Below, in pieces: positions 1-10,183 of a stretch of 64,000 bases of DNA. The notes beneath the pieces are model-generated. The model was not told the DNA's origin. It searched no databases and saw only the letters and a list, made by a program, of their open reading frames with translations. Source of the stretch: Orientallactaga sibirica (Eukaryota; Chordata; Mammalia; Rodentia; Dipodidae); the NCBI GenBank assembly GCA_036365145.1, contig JAEOAD010000026.1, positions 2,919,501 to 2,983,500 of the forward strand, given 5' to 3'. The number at the start of each line of letters is the position of its first letter. Position 1 is the first letter of the stretch. Position numbers and translations under genes: made by a program.

Positions 1-68
1 AAGACAGCAGGAAACAGAGAGGTCAGAGGCCAAGGCACATTTCAGATCATGGTACAGAGCCTGATTTT

Positions 69-245
69 TAATTTTTTTTTTTAAATTAGAGAGAGAGACA
101 AAATGGGCATGCCAGGGCTGCTACAAACAAACTCCAGACGCATGCACCACCTTGTGCAGCTGGCTTATGTGGGTAATGGGGAATCGAACCTGGGTCCTTA
201 GGCTTTGCAGGCAAATGCCTTAACGGCTAAGCCATCTCCCCAGCC
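69..245 (-). mobile_element. DIP-type SINE (tRNA-derived, B2 superfamily)
   Basis: Read on the minus strand it starts GGGGCTGGGGAGATGG, has a B-box-like GGTTCGATTCC and ends in a short purine/A tail. A 9-bp target duplication, CCTGATTTT, lies at 60-68 and 246-254, so this is a complete retroposed copy. The DIP name is from memory of the jerboa family. Confidence 0.85.
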
Positions 246-254
246 CCTGATTTT

Positions 255-1166
255 CATCGTAAGAAAACATCATAGCCCTTCAAAAACTGTTATCCTCCTT
301 CCAAGTTGAGATTTGCGATACGATCTTATGGGAATATGAGATCCTACGCTTAAAGGGTTGGAAAACATTTCGCCCCCCCCAGCAAGACTTCAAAGCAAGG
401 GGCCTGGAAGTAGGCCCTGTGCCCGCAGAGGCGGCAGGCGGGGAGAGCCAGGGTGTGGGTGTGAGCAGAAAGGTGGGATACAGCGACTAGCCAGTGGGAC
501 TGCATATGGAGGGGATGAGAAATGACCTCAGCCGGGGGTCACAGTCCTGTCCCCCGGGGCAGGGATTGGCAAGAATGAAGAAGAATTGGTAAGACACATG
601 TTGAGGCCTCACATGGAGTCTGTGACCACAGCCAAACCCAATGCCAGTCATCCGAGTGCCCAGGAGATGCCTCAAACCCCTTCCACCAGAGCTGGACTTC
701 TTTACCATGAACCACATGGCACTGACACAGGCCTCACTGGTCCACAGCTCGCCACCCTCTGCAGGACACCTGCTTCGCCATGGGGTGGGGTGGGGGTTGT
801 CTTCCCTATATTCCTGCAACATCGCCTTTCATTCAAACTTCATTCAAAATTGATCCAAGGCAGTAGGAGAAAGAATTCAGTGTGGCTCCAGACACGGGCT
901 AGCTGACTTTGGCCTTGTCCCTTTGGCCAATGGGGTCGGTCTTAGTTCTGCAATCCACAGGATGGGGACAAGGATACCTCAACTTCACCTCCGTCACAGG
1001 TGCTGTCATGGCCACCTTTATCCACTAAGAGGATTGTGACTGGTGGCGGAGCTATGAACATTGTCACCTTACAAAGGAACACCACTGGCATCTAACTCCA
1101 GTGGGTTCACAGACCGCGCCCCAAGGCCAAGCCCTGCATCGCAGTTTGGGAAACACTGCTTGCTTT
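255..1166. other. single-copy sequence, no gene recognised
   Basis: No repeat family or convincing exon is visible. The open frames at 586-906 and 487-822 overlap on opposite strands and show no known motif. A C-run lies at 372-380. Confidence 0.5.
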
Positions 1167-1182
1167 TGTTCTTTTTCTCTTT

Positions 1183-1400
1183 TTTTATTTTTTTATTTAT
1201 TTTTGGAGAGAGAGACAGAGAGATAGAGAGGGAGACAGAGATGGGAGCGCCACCAGTCTCTCAGCTGCTGAACGAAATCCGGATACGTGCGCCTCCTTGT
1301 GGACGTTTAGCATCTGGCTAAACATGTGACCTGGAGATTGGAACCGGGTTCTTAGGCTTAGCAGGCAGGCGCCTTAACCACTAAGCCATCTCTCCAGCCC
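1183..1400 (-). mobile_element. DIP SINE, long (L) subtype with internal deletion
   Basis: The L-subtype signature CCAATCTCCAGGTC is present, but the usual GTGACGCAAGGGC segment is missing. A 16-bp target duplication, TGTTCTTTTTCTCTTT, lies at 1167-1182 and 1401-1416. Confidence 0.85.
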
Positions 1401-1416
1401 TGTTCTTTTTCTCTTT

Positions 1417-1737
1417 GAGAACAGACACTAGGCTTGGCTTCCCTGTGTCCCCTGCTGGGCACAGGCACTGTGCCTCAAGGACAACACGTGCAACAGGCAG
1501 TGGTTGGCATGACAGAACCAGCCAGACATTGTGCCAGACACAGAGTTGGAATGAGCTGCAACACGGTGGCCTGTTCGGTCTGGTTCTTGTAACTCCACTG
1601 GGACTCCTTGGGACCAGGAGGGGTCTGTCCACCACCCCCGCCCCGCCCCCCTGTGAGAGGAACTGACATGTTTGAGGTTGGTGACCTCTAACCTGTGGGA
1701 AAGGGGAGCTGTGAAGTTTGGTGCCTAAGAAAGAGGC
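1417..1737. other. single-copy sequence, nothing recognised
   Basis: A C-rich run lies near 1630-1652. I see no repeat family and no exon. Confidence 0.45.
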
Positions 1738-1870
1738 GATGGAGCCAGCCTCGCCCTACGATTCCCTGTGTGTCTTGTGGTCAGGTCACTTCACCTCTCT
1801 GAGCTGAGTTTCTTCATCGGAGAATTGAAAGCAAAAATGGCACCTACCTCAGAAAGCTATTCTTAGGATT
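1738..1870 (+). mobile_element. MIR SINE fragment
   Basis: The diverged MIR core is readable: a GTCAGGTCACTTCACCTCTC block, then a CAGTTTCTTCATC-like block and CTACCTCAGAA. This is an ancient mammalian tRNA-derived SINE. Confidence 0.75.
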
Positions 1871-2381
1871 TGCAGACCCGATCCATGTGCTGGGTCTGCC
1901 ACAGAGAGAAGAAGCCAGAAGGATCAGCTATTCTTAGCCATTCCTGTTCTAGAACATTTGGCAAGGCTCTGCATCACAGGCCATGGAGTCCCTGGTGGGG
2001 AGGAAGGGAGGATACCAGCTACTATGCCCTGAGGGAGCCACGAGCCACAAAAAAAGCCGCAACCCTGTAGGAGTCAGCTTCACGTGGCTGGCATGAACTT
2101 CCAAACCATGCAAAAGTTTATGGGAGGAATGGATTGATTAAAGCTTACAGAGCCAGGGGAGGTTCCAAAATGGCAGAAGAGTCTGGCTCCCCTTCCACAG
2201 CTCCATGCGGAAAGAAAAGCCACCACCAGCAAAAGTAAGCACACCCCAGGAACCCCAGGTAGAGCCTCCAGCATTTTGCATATCTTCGGGCTGGAATTCA
2301 GATCCACCCTGCAAACTTAGGGCTGCACCCCAGGATCCACCCACAGTGACACCAAGTGACAAGCCTGAACAAAACTCCTGA

Positions 2382-2566
2382 GTCTCGCAAGGCACTTGCC
2401 TGCAAAGCCTAAGGACTCATGTTCAACTCACCAGGTCCCACATAAGCCAGACACACGAAGTGCAATTACGCAAGGTCGCACATGTGCACAGGGGGTCGCA
2501 CGCATCTGGAGTTAGATTGCAGTGACCAGAGGCCCTGGTATGCTAATTCTCTCTCACACACACACA

Positions 2567-2606
<40 letters not shown>

Positions 2607-2786
2607 CTCTTGCATAAAAAAAGAAAAAAGGCCAGGGCTAGAGAGATGATTTAGCAGTTAAGGCACTTGCCTGCGAAGCCTGAGGACCCAGGTTCAATTC
2701 TCCAGGGCCCATGTAAGCCAGATGCACAAGGTGCCACATGGGTCTGGAGTTCGTTTACAGTGGCTACAGTCCCTGGCGTGCCTATC

Positions 2787-2821
<35 letters not shown>

Positions 2822-2924
2822 TCTCTCTCATAAGTAAATAAATAAATAAATAAATAAAAATAAAATCTTAAAAAAAAAAAAAAAAGGCCAGTCTCTTGGG
2901 CTTGCCTCAAAGGAAAAAAAACAA
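2382..2924 (+). mobile_element. DIP SINE, long tailed (L2) subtype, 5' truncated, interrupted
   Basis: The copy lacks its first ~30 bases and begins at CGCAAGGCACTTGCC. It carries the L2 insert (AAGGTCGCACATGTGCAC) and a 3' tail GGCCAGTCTCTTGGGCTTGC at about 2886-2905. The target duplication AAAACTCCTGA lies at 2371-2381 and 2925-2935. A younger DIP splits it at 2636-2879. Confidence 0.8.
2636..2879 (+). mobile_element. DIP SINE, standard subtype, nested
   Basis: The body is complete, with a long CT tract, (AAAT)n and an A tail. It was inserted into the tail of the tailed DIP, duplicating AAAAAAGGCCAG (2624-2635 and 2880-2891). Confidence 0.85.
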
Positions 2925-3124
2925 AAAACTCCTGAATCTATTTGGGCACATCCATTCAAACTACTACAAACCCCATGTGGTGCCTGTCTGTGGGACCCAT
3001 GCTCAGAGGAGGTCCCAGGAAGGAAGCAGCCTGCCCAGATGAGAGATGTGAACTCACAGAGGCCTGGCTGTTCCTGGCAGAGGCCTCAACTGAAGCATTC
3101 CAGGGCAGTGGGAGGGAGTGATAT

Positions 3125-3711
3125 TGTCATGGCTTGAATCGGAAATGTCCCCCCACAAGTTCGTGCTTTCAACACCTGGTCCCCAGGCGGTGGACCTACC
3201 CCTGGGAGGCTGTGGAACTTTGAGAAGGGAGCCTTTGCTGGACGAAGGTCGCAGTGAACAGATCCTTAGGGATATGCGATCCCTGCCCACTCCTCACGGC
3301 TTCTACTCTGGCTGTTGTGACTAGCTCAGCTCCTGGCCGTGAGGCACTCTGCTCAAGTACACGGACCAGACTCGAGTCCCTGAAACTGTGACCCCCTAAA
3401 ATAAGACTTTCCTTCTTGGGCTGGAGGGACGGCTTAGCAGTTAAGTTGCTTGCTGCAAAGCCAAAGGACCCGGGGTCAATTCCTCAGGCCCCACAGAAGC
3501 CAGATGGTGCATGCATGTGGAGTTCGTTTGCAGCAGCTGGAGGTCCTGGTGTGCCCATTCTCTCTCTGTCTCTCTCTCTTTCTCCCTCTTTCTTTCCCTC
3601 TTTCTCTCTCTCTCAAGTAAATAAATAAATAAAATATTTTTTTAAATTTCCTCCTTAAAAGTGTTTCTTTCAGGTATTTTGGTCAAAACAAAACAAGAAG
3701 TTATTAATACA
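3125..3711 (+). mobile_element. MaLR-type LTR split by a DIP
   Basis: It starts TGTCATGGCTTGAA and ends in a TCAGGTATTTT...AATACA block typical of MST/MLT/ORR1-like LTRs. The flanks GATAT and GATAA look like an imperfect 5-bp duplication. A DIP occupies 3418-3646. Confidence 0.65.
3418..3646 (+). mobile_element. DIP SINE inside LTR
   Basis: Standard-type body with CT tract and (AAAT)n tail. The target duplication TTTCCTTCTT / TTTCCTCCTT lies at 3408-3417 and 3647-3656. Confidence 0.85.
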
Positions 3712-3879
3712 GATAAGGAGCAACAGCTGCACATACATTTCACAGATGTGGCACCAAAAGCATACAGAGGTGATGGAAGTCCCCAGGGCCATGACTGTGC
3801 TTGTTTGTCACAGACCTGTCCTTCATCACCACCAGAAGTCTCCCACGCCTCTAGCTATGCGGTCGTTGTGACATGGGAA

Positions 3880-4015
3880 CATCCTGGACTAGAGACCTGA
3901 CTTTGTCAGTAAACGGCCCTTGGCTTCTCTAAACCTCCGTTTCCTTGGTTGGCAAAGTCAGGATGACGTCACCTTCCTCACGAGATGCTCTGCGTGTCTT
4001 ACTGAAACACTCTGG
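3880..4015 (+). mobile_element. MIR-like fragment
   Basis: The segment CTTCTCTAAACCTCCGTTTC with following CACCTTCCTCAC matches the MIR core order. It is strongly diverged. Confidence 0.5.
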
Positions 4016-4141
4016 GCATCTTCCCAGGTCCTCCTCACAGAGCATGCTCCAGAAATGAAGGCTTCCTTTGCAAGGATGGGAATATGTACTCACTGAGATG
4101 AGCTGAGGACCAGCCCTTAGTGCTGGCTTTTACAAAACCCA

Positions 4142-4339
4142 TTTTATTTATTTATTTATTTTTGAGATAGAGAGGAGAGAGAAAGAGAATGAGGGTGTCA
4201 GGGCCTCTAGCCACTGCAAATGAACTCCAGATACATTCGCACCTTGGTACATCTGGCTTACGTGGGTCCTGGGGAACTGCACCTGAGCCCGTAGGCATCA
4301 CAGGCGCGCACCTTAACCGCTAAGTCATCTCTCCAGCCC
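4142..4339 (-). mobile_element. DIP SINE, standard subtype
   Basis: Minus-strand copy from the A/T tail (4142) to the GGGGCTGGAG start (4339). Its B box is degenerate. Confidence 0.85.
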
Positions 4340-4354
4340 CTCAACATTTTCTTT

Positions 4355-4533
4355 TCTAAAAAATATTTGTATTCATTTATTTGCAAGACACAGCGAGAGA
4401 GAGAGAGAGAATATGGGCTGCCAGAATCTCTTAACACTGCGAATAAACTCCAGACACATGTACCACTTTGTGCATATGGCTTGATGTGGGTCCCGGGGAA
4501 ACGAACCCAACCCGGTAGGCTTTGAAAGTAAAC
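4355..4533 (-). mobile_element. DIP SINE, 5' truncated
   Basis: Minus-strand body with (GA)n and AAATGAATAC-type tail. The tRNA-like head is lost beyond about 4533. It lies directly beside the DIP ending at 4339. Confidence 0.75.
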
Positions 4534-4699
4534 AGACAAACAGGACAAACCGAAGTAGGGACTGGGAACTTATTCTGGACCAAATGACCTGCTCTGGGCT
4601 CTGGGGACTTCCTGTTGCCGCCCCCCACCCATCACAGATATGGCCACTCAATGAAGAGGGGTACATGGTACCTGGTAACTGTAGTGACAGTCAGAACAG

Positions 4700-5020
4700 T
4701 GTGGGAGTCACTTCTCCCATTGCTGTGACAAAATGCTTAAATTAAGGGAGGAAGGGTTTATTTTGACTCTCGGTTTGAAAGAATACAGTCTGTCACGGCA
4801 GGAAAGGCGGGAGGCAGCTGGTCACGTGACAGCCACGTTCAGGACACAGAGACAGAGATGAATGCTGACCATCAGCTCACTTCTCCCTTTCATTGAGTCC
4901 AGTAGCCCCAGCCCATGGGATGGAGCCAGCCCTATTTTGGGTGGGTCTCCCCTGCTTTGTTGAATGCCCTCATGGACATGTCCAGAATCTTATAGGTGAT
5001 TTCAGATCTAGTTTTGACAA
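4700..5020 (-). mobile_element. MaLR/ORR1-like LTR
   Basis: Starts TGTGGGAGTC and contains CATTGCTGTGACAAAATGCT, GGGTTTATTTTG and GAGGCAGCTGGTCAC in the order of rodent MaLR-type LTRs read in reverse. It ends near TTTTGACA. No clear target duplication is visible. Confidence 0.6.
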
Positions 5021-6849
5021 TAAAGAGCAGGGTGCCAGGGGGTGAGCTAAACAGACAATTGGAGGCAAAACATGAGCTCCGCTCTTTGGGATCAAGGCTC
5101 GCAGAGATGACCCTGAAGTCTGGGACTCTAGATAGACACCTACCCATCGCGGGGACCATGAGTTGATCTGCATCATAGAGTCATTGCACAGACATTACCT
5201 GAGCAACCACCATGCCCTGGCTGGGATCCCGACACTGGCTGAGCTGGGAGGCCAGGTCAGGCAGAGGGGCACCAGCAGGGATCAATAGAGTCTGCAGAAA
5301 TGACTATCATGAGCCTCCCGCTGGCCTCACTCCCCCACCCCCACATCCCAGTAAGGCTGACATACCTTGCTGTGTCCCAGCTCTACAGAAGTGGAGCCTG
5401 ACTGAGGCCCAGAAGCACGGCCAGCATGAGGTGACACCTACTAAGGGCTATTTCTGCTCCACCAGTTGCCTTAGGGACAGAGCCCTGATTTCCAGGGGTG
5501 ATCGGGGAACAGGTGTCGGCCAGGCTGCCAGCTCCATCTTGACGTCACCCTTAAGTTGTCACACGTGCAGCTGGAGGGCTGTCACAGTAAATTACCATAT
5601 TCAGCCCTCTGCCTGTCGCTCTAGGCTGTCCCCAGTGGTCCCTACCACTGGGGAACCCCCCAGACCTCCCATGCGGTCCAGCCACCAGCAAGTGCTTGGG
5701 GAGCACATGTCGTAAAGAAGGCAGGAAGGAAGGGAGAGAGAGGGAAGACAGATGGGAGGGTGCCTGGCTTATTTCACCTAATAAATGTGGGATGGAAAAA
5801 TGCAGGGAGGGACAGACAGAGGGAGGGAAGGAGTCTGGGTGAAAACAGGGAAGATCCCACAAACTGCCTTTAGAGATGAGGGGATATGAAACAAAGAAAT
5901 AATGGAAAGGTTCCTGACCTACCCACAGTTCCCCCTGCCCTGTCTGCAAGATCCTCCGGCCTTCAAGGCCCAATTAACCCCGACCCCTGTTGTCAGCTCC
6001 TGCCCTTGGCCCATGAGACGGGCTCTTCCTTGTCTGACAGCCCGTTAGCGCCGTGTTGTACACTCTCACCCTCCTAACTGTCGCCAACCAGGAGGCTCAG
6101 TTCTCACAGGGTCATGCAGCTGCATCGCGGGCTGCAGTGGGCCGGGATGCTCCTAGACCGTCAGGACATTCCACGCCCTGAGCCTCCATATTCCGTGGGT
6201 GACAGGGAGACCAGGTGACTGCCTCGCAGACGTGTTAGGAAGAAACGCTTGCGCGAAAGCCCGTGGCGAGTCTGGCATGGCCAAGTACGCGCTGATCCTG
6301 TCACAACCATTTGTAGAACTGTCCTTTGACCTGTGACTGTCTCTGTTTTCCAGCAGCATGGTAAGATTCTCAGAGGCAGTGCCGTGGTCTCTACACGCAC
6401 CCCACACACACACACACCAATGCTTGGGAGTTTCATTTCTGAAGCTCTATGTTAACTGAGATTTCAAGTTGCCAATGGTTTGGTTCAATCGAATGCCCCA
6501 GAAATGTCCCGCAAGAAACCAGAGAAGACAGGCGCCCAGCACTTGTTCCTAACAGGCTGTGAGGTATCTGATGCCACGTGCAGGAGGATTGTCAGTAGGA
6601 GAGAGAGATCCGGGCTCACCGGAGCTTCAGAATCACTCGCCCCAGCAGGGATGGCGCGATGAGGTGCTTAGCAAAAATGAATCCTGGGGCCCAGCCCGGA
6701 TAGGCCAAACCAGGAGCCTGGGAGAAAAGCGAGGTGAAGACGGGGCATCCACAGGCACCGGCGCCCTAGAAGATCTTAGTGCACGCTGTGTTAGGTCATC
6801 ATTGCCGCGCCCAGCTATGCAGAGGCCAGAAAACAGCACTCCTCGGGGG
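5021..6849. other. longest repeat-poor stretch; no gene recognised
   Basis: About 1.8 kb with no SINE. It holds an unspliced 167-codon frame at 5212-5715 that starts in a fair ATG context but shows no known domain and low-complexity proline-rich text. A short (CA)n lies at about 6399-6417. The GC content is moderate. Regulatory or intronic sequence is possible. Confidence 0.4.
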
Positions 6850-6965
6850 CCTTAGAGAATTTAGACTCCAACTCCCTCACTCTAGAGACAGGACAAACGA
6901 GGCTCGGAGAGGGTGAGCGACTCCCATAAGGTCCCATAGCCAGGTGGCAGCAGGGCTTGGGACGT
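6850..6965 (-). mobile_element. MIR SINE fragment
   Basis: Reverse-orientation MIR core: ACAAACGAGGCTCGGAGAGG, then CCATAGCCAGGTGGCAG and AGGGCTTGG. Confidence 0.65.
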
Positions 6966-7375
6966 ACACCAAAGACCCAGCTGCCCTGCTGGTCCACTCT
7001 GTTGTGCACCCGCCTCTTCCCCCGGAAGGTGACCTTGCTGTCTCTACGAGGTGAGGAAGGAAGCCAAGCAGGATGTACCGAGCTCCTTCTGCGTGCTGGG
7101 TACTTTGCAAAGGACCCCCCTCCCCTCCCCACCACCATTCCGAGTCTACATACAATTCTGTCCCTCATTCTGGGGAAGGAGTCAGAAAAAAGCTTACCTC
7201 AGTGGTGTGGGGAAAAACTGAAGTGATCCTTTAGCCAGCCATGGGATGAAAATGATTTAAAAATGGCTTAATGTCTGTTTATTCACTCATGTAAACATAC
7301 TGCGCTCTAAACTGGAGCCCGCAGGAAGCCGTCCGTTAGGCCACAGCTTATTATTGAAGTTGGGATTGCACCCGC
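6966..7375. other. single-copy sequence with possible L2/MIR remnants
   Basis: GTGCTGGGTACTTTGC near 7080-7110 is faintly like an old MIR or L2 end. Nothing else is recognised. Confidence 0.35.
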
Positions 7376-7570
7376 AGCAGTAGCTCTCAACTGGGGGTGG
7401 GGAGGGTGTGTGGGGGGGTGGGGACTGGAGAAGTCTGGAGTCATTTCTGGTTGTCGCACCTGGCTTCTACTGGCTTGGAGCTAGGAATGACTGTCACCAC
7501 CCCTACAGGACCCACGACACCCACACAGCAAAGAATTAACTGGCTCCGAATGCCAGCGGGGCCAAAGTCA
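7376..7570 (+). mobile_element. MER20-like hAT DNA transposon
   Basis: Recognisable MER20 landmarks occur in order: GTAGCTCTCAACTGGGGGTG, GAAGTCTGGAGTCATTTCTG, GGTTGTCGCACCTGG, and GCAAAGAATTAACTGGCTCC. The 3' inverted end is eroded. MER20 is a non-autonomous hAT-Charlie element. Confidence 0.75.
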
Positions 7571-8029
7571 CCCTGACTCTTTCAGAGTGGTTGTTGGTAA
7601 CCACCTCCACCACCAGGGGGTGGTGTTGCTACTCATCCCTGCAGCTCCCACAGGCCACGTGGTCACAGCCTCCTCCCGTGGGTTTGGGGGTCCTCCATCC
7701 ACAGAATGGGCGTGCTAGAGCGGGGTTAGCTGAAGTGCATGGAGTGGGGGTTGGAAAGAGGCCCTCCTTGAACGAAATCTGTCTTCGATCGTGCAACTAA
7801 GAAGCGTGGCGACCCACCCTGGTAATCTGATTCTTTCTTGCCACGTACGTGAAACCCCCATGCTCTGTGATCATGCAAGTGGATCCCTTGGCATCCAACA
7901 CAACCCACAGCTAATAGTATCGTAGAGGATATTAACTTCCCAAGTTCAGCCTCAGCCATACCCTGTGGCCCACTGGCACCCTCCCCTCCCGTGGGAAGAA
8001 GTATCGCGCAGGAGCTAAGGCAGAAGATT
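7571..8029. other. single-copy sequence, nothing recognised
   Basis: No repeat or exon is seen. A G-rich run lies at 7610-7625. Confidence 0.4.
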
Positions 8030-8334
8030 TTGTGGTTCTGGGATCTTGTGGTTATGTGACCTCGGGAAAGCCCTTCCAATTTCGCCAGGGCCCCGTTTCC
8101 TCACCTGTAACATGGGGACATCATAGAACCCGGTTGATGTGAACGTTGTGTGTTCTAACTGTGGCAACATGTGTAATGCGTGCACTATGGTGTGGTTATT
8201 TAACCTCAGGAAAGCCCTTCCAATTTCGCCAGGGCCCCGTTTCCTCACCTGTAACATGGGGACATCATAGAACCCGGTTGATGTGAACGTTGTGTGTTCT
8301 AACTGTGGCAACGTGTGTAATGCGTGCACTATGG
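8030..8334 (+). mobile_element. MIR SINE carrying a tandem duplication
   Basis: MIR core (TTATGTGACCTCGGGAAAGC, CCCCGTTTCCTCACCTGTAA, CATGGGGACATCATAG). The core and its 3' flank are present twice, see the repeat entry at 8047-8334. Confidence 0.75.
8047..8334. repeat. 144-bp tandem duplication
   Basis: Units 8047-8190 and 8191-8334 are each 144 bp and differ at about four positions (TATGTGACC/TATTTAACC, CTCGGG/CTCAGG, CAACAT/CAACGT). That is roughly 97% identity, far younger than the MIR inside it. Confidence 0.92.
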
Positions 8335-8594
8335 TGTGAGATATTCACAAGAACTGCTGGCCAGGATAAGTACTGTCATGACCACGGCCACACTGTGGTA
8401 ATTAAGGCCCCAGGAGAGGGGCAAGGTGGAAACCAAGGGTCTGAACACGCACTCGGTGCGTGTGTATGTACGAGCCGGTGCCCTCTGGGTTGGAGGGTTT
8501 GCTAACTCACAGCTCACTAAATCCAACTTGATGTTCCTGCTTTGAATGAAAATATACTTAGTATGGAAATTAATTGCTATTAAAGAGGCATCCC
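8335..8594. other. single-copy sequence
   Basis: No recognisable feature. It begins with the TGTG that also starts each duplicated unit. Confidence 0.4.
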
Positions 8595-8752
8595 GCCAGA
8601 CGTGGAGGAGTATTCCTTTAATCCCAGTACTTGGGCAGCAGAGGTAGGAGGATCGCCTTGAGTTCAAGGCCAGCCTGAGACTACATAGTGAATTCTAGGT
8701 CGGCCTCAGCTAGAGCGAGACCCAACTTCGAAAAACCAAAAAAAAAAAAAAA
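8595..8752 (+). mobile_element. B1 SINE
   Basis: 7SL-derived core with CCTTTAATCCCAGTAC, GTTCAAGGCCAGCCTGAGAC and CTAGAGCGAGACCCAAC, ending in an A tail. Confidence 0.88.
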
Positions 8753-9429
8753 GAGAGGGGAGGAGTTCTTGCTACAAAGCATGGGGGGGGGGTCTGTGGC
8801 AGTCAACGTGTTTACCCTCGCTGTGCAAAATGTCTGCAGGGGGAAGAACGCTGAGTTAATATGCCATCCCAGATGCAATTGAAAAATGCCTAATAACACT
8901 AGCTGCTGTTGGCGTGTATTCCAAGGAGGGCATGAATTACACAAGGCTTTAGAGACTGAAAGTGAGGAAAGGGGAATGAGGAAGAATTCAACTTGGCCTG
9001 GTTCTCCTGAAAGCGTCAGTGGTATTGTAACCAAGGCAACCCAGGAGGCTTGAGGAGGGGCTGTGCTGTGGGACAACGGAGCAGCTGTGTGGGGGGTTCA
9101 GAACAGCAAAACTCAGGAAGTTCCCTCTGTCTGATCAGCTGTGGTGCAGAGGAAGACAGAAATGCTGTGTGAGGGAAGCAGGCCCACAGATTCCCCACCC
9201 TGGGGGCCTTGCAGGTGATGGTCAAGAGTTTGTGCCTGGCTCCAGATGGGATGGGATGAAGTCCCTACTGGGATTCAAGCTTTGACCAGACCCCTACTGG
9301 CTGGAGACGGGCTGCAAAAGGTCAGGGTGGGCTTGAGTGTGGGAGGGGCCACAGTCCTCATAATAACAGCCTGGGGGACAGCTGACATCGCGTGGGGATC
9401 ACGGTGATGGTAGAGGAGAAAATCCAAGC
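8753..9429. other. single-copy sequence, nothing recognised
   Basis: A G-run lies at 8783-8791. No exon or repeat family is recognised. Confidence 0.4.
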
Positions 9430-9665
9430 GACCCAGGGTATTTTTGTCCGGTCTGGTTCTGGAGGCTGGTGCTGGGAAATATTCAGCTTGTGGCTGAGTC
9501 GTAACGTGGCAGGAGACAAGGCAAGTTTGCTCAAGAGAACTCATCTTCTAGCCAAGACACTCCCTCCACAGCTCCGTGAATCCACCTGAGCAGAGAGCCC
9601 AGAACCTCCATGGCCAGTTCCCACCTCTCAAATATCACTAGCACGTGACATTTTAAACCATAGCA
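9430..9665 (-). mobile_element. possible MaLR LTR remnant
   Basis: GGTTCTGGAGGCTGG, CATCTTCTAGCCAAGAC and CCACCTCTCAAATATCACT follow the order of old MST/MLT-like LTRs read in reverse. The ends are not defined. Confidence 0.4.
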
Positions 9666-9849
9666 CGGTGTATGCTCTGGAGATCAAAAATGCTCTATTA
9701 ATCAGATAGTCAACATAGATCTGGATATGTAATGTATAGATCCGTAGGTATGTAGATAGATGCATTAAGAAGTTGGCTGCCATTACTACATAGTGACAGA
9801 GGGAGGCAGAACGCAGGGAGAGGCCGGACTTGTTCTTGTATAACATCTG

Positions 9850-10183
9850 GGTTCCACGATAACTACATTAATTCCTTCCAAGAGTGCTCCCCTTGACGTC
9901 CAAAGGCTTCACCTTAAAAAAAATATTTTATTTTTATTTATTTATTAGAGAAAGAGAGAATGGATGTGCCAGGGTCTCTAGCCACTGCAAATAAACTCCA
10001 GATGCATGTGCCACTTTGTGCATCTGGTCAACCTGGGTCCTTAGGCTTGGCAAGGCAAGCACCCTAACCACTAAGCCATCTCTCCAGCCCAGGCTTCCTT
10101 TTAAAGATACCCCCCAAGAGTGCTACCTTAGGAACCAGACACGTAGACCTTCAGGAGACAAGCCACTCACTCCAAACCACAAA
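9850..10183 (-). mobile_element. possible MaLR LTR remnant, split by a DIP
   Basis: The flanks of the DIP (CCAAGAGTGC..., then AAAGATACCCCCCAAGAGTG and CCACTCACTCCAAACCACAA) resemble the reverse 5' part of an MLT/MST-type LTR. Confidence 0.4.
9918..10090 (-). mobile_element. DIP SINE
   Basis: Complete head ending GGGCTGGAGAGATGG (reverse). The target duplication is imperfect, AGGCTTCACCTTAAA / AGGCTTCCTTTTAAA, at 9904-9918 and 10091-10105. Confidence 0.85.

Larger units (their letters stand above)
2066..2968 (-). mobile_element. MaLR-type solo LTR, split by nested SINEs
   Basis: The element runs from TGTAGGAGTC to CTACTACA. A perfect 5-bp target duplication, AACCC, lies at 2061-2065 and 2969-2973, as expected for ERVL-MaLR insertions. 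The LTR is interrupted at 2382-2924 by a tailed DIP that itself holds another DIP. It resembles the LTR at 60108-60469. It is non-coding. Confidence 0.75.

Noticed and set aside
69..245. tRNA gene, from the B-box-like GGTTCGATTCC and A-box-like text
   Set aside because: The tRNA-like head belongs to a repeated SINE, lacks a foldable full cloverleaf, and occurs over 60 times with tails and target duplications.
2560..2610. Regular short CT-rich spaced units suggesting a CRISPR-like array
   Set aside because: These are SINE CT tracts and simple repeats in a mammalian sequence. There are no direct repeats with unique spacers.
5212..5715. 167-codon frame beginning at an ATG in fair context
   Set aside because: No domain, biased proline/serine text, and no sign of a flanking gene structure. 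An overlapping minus-strand frame of similar length exists.
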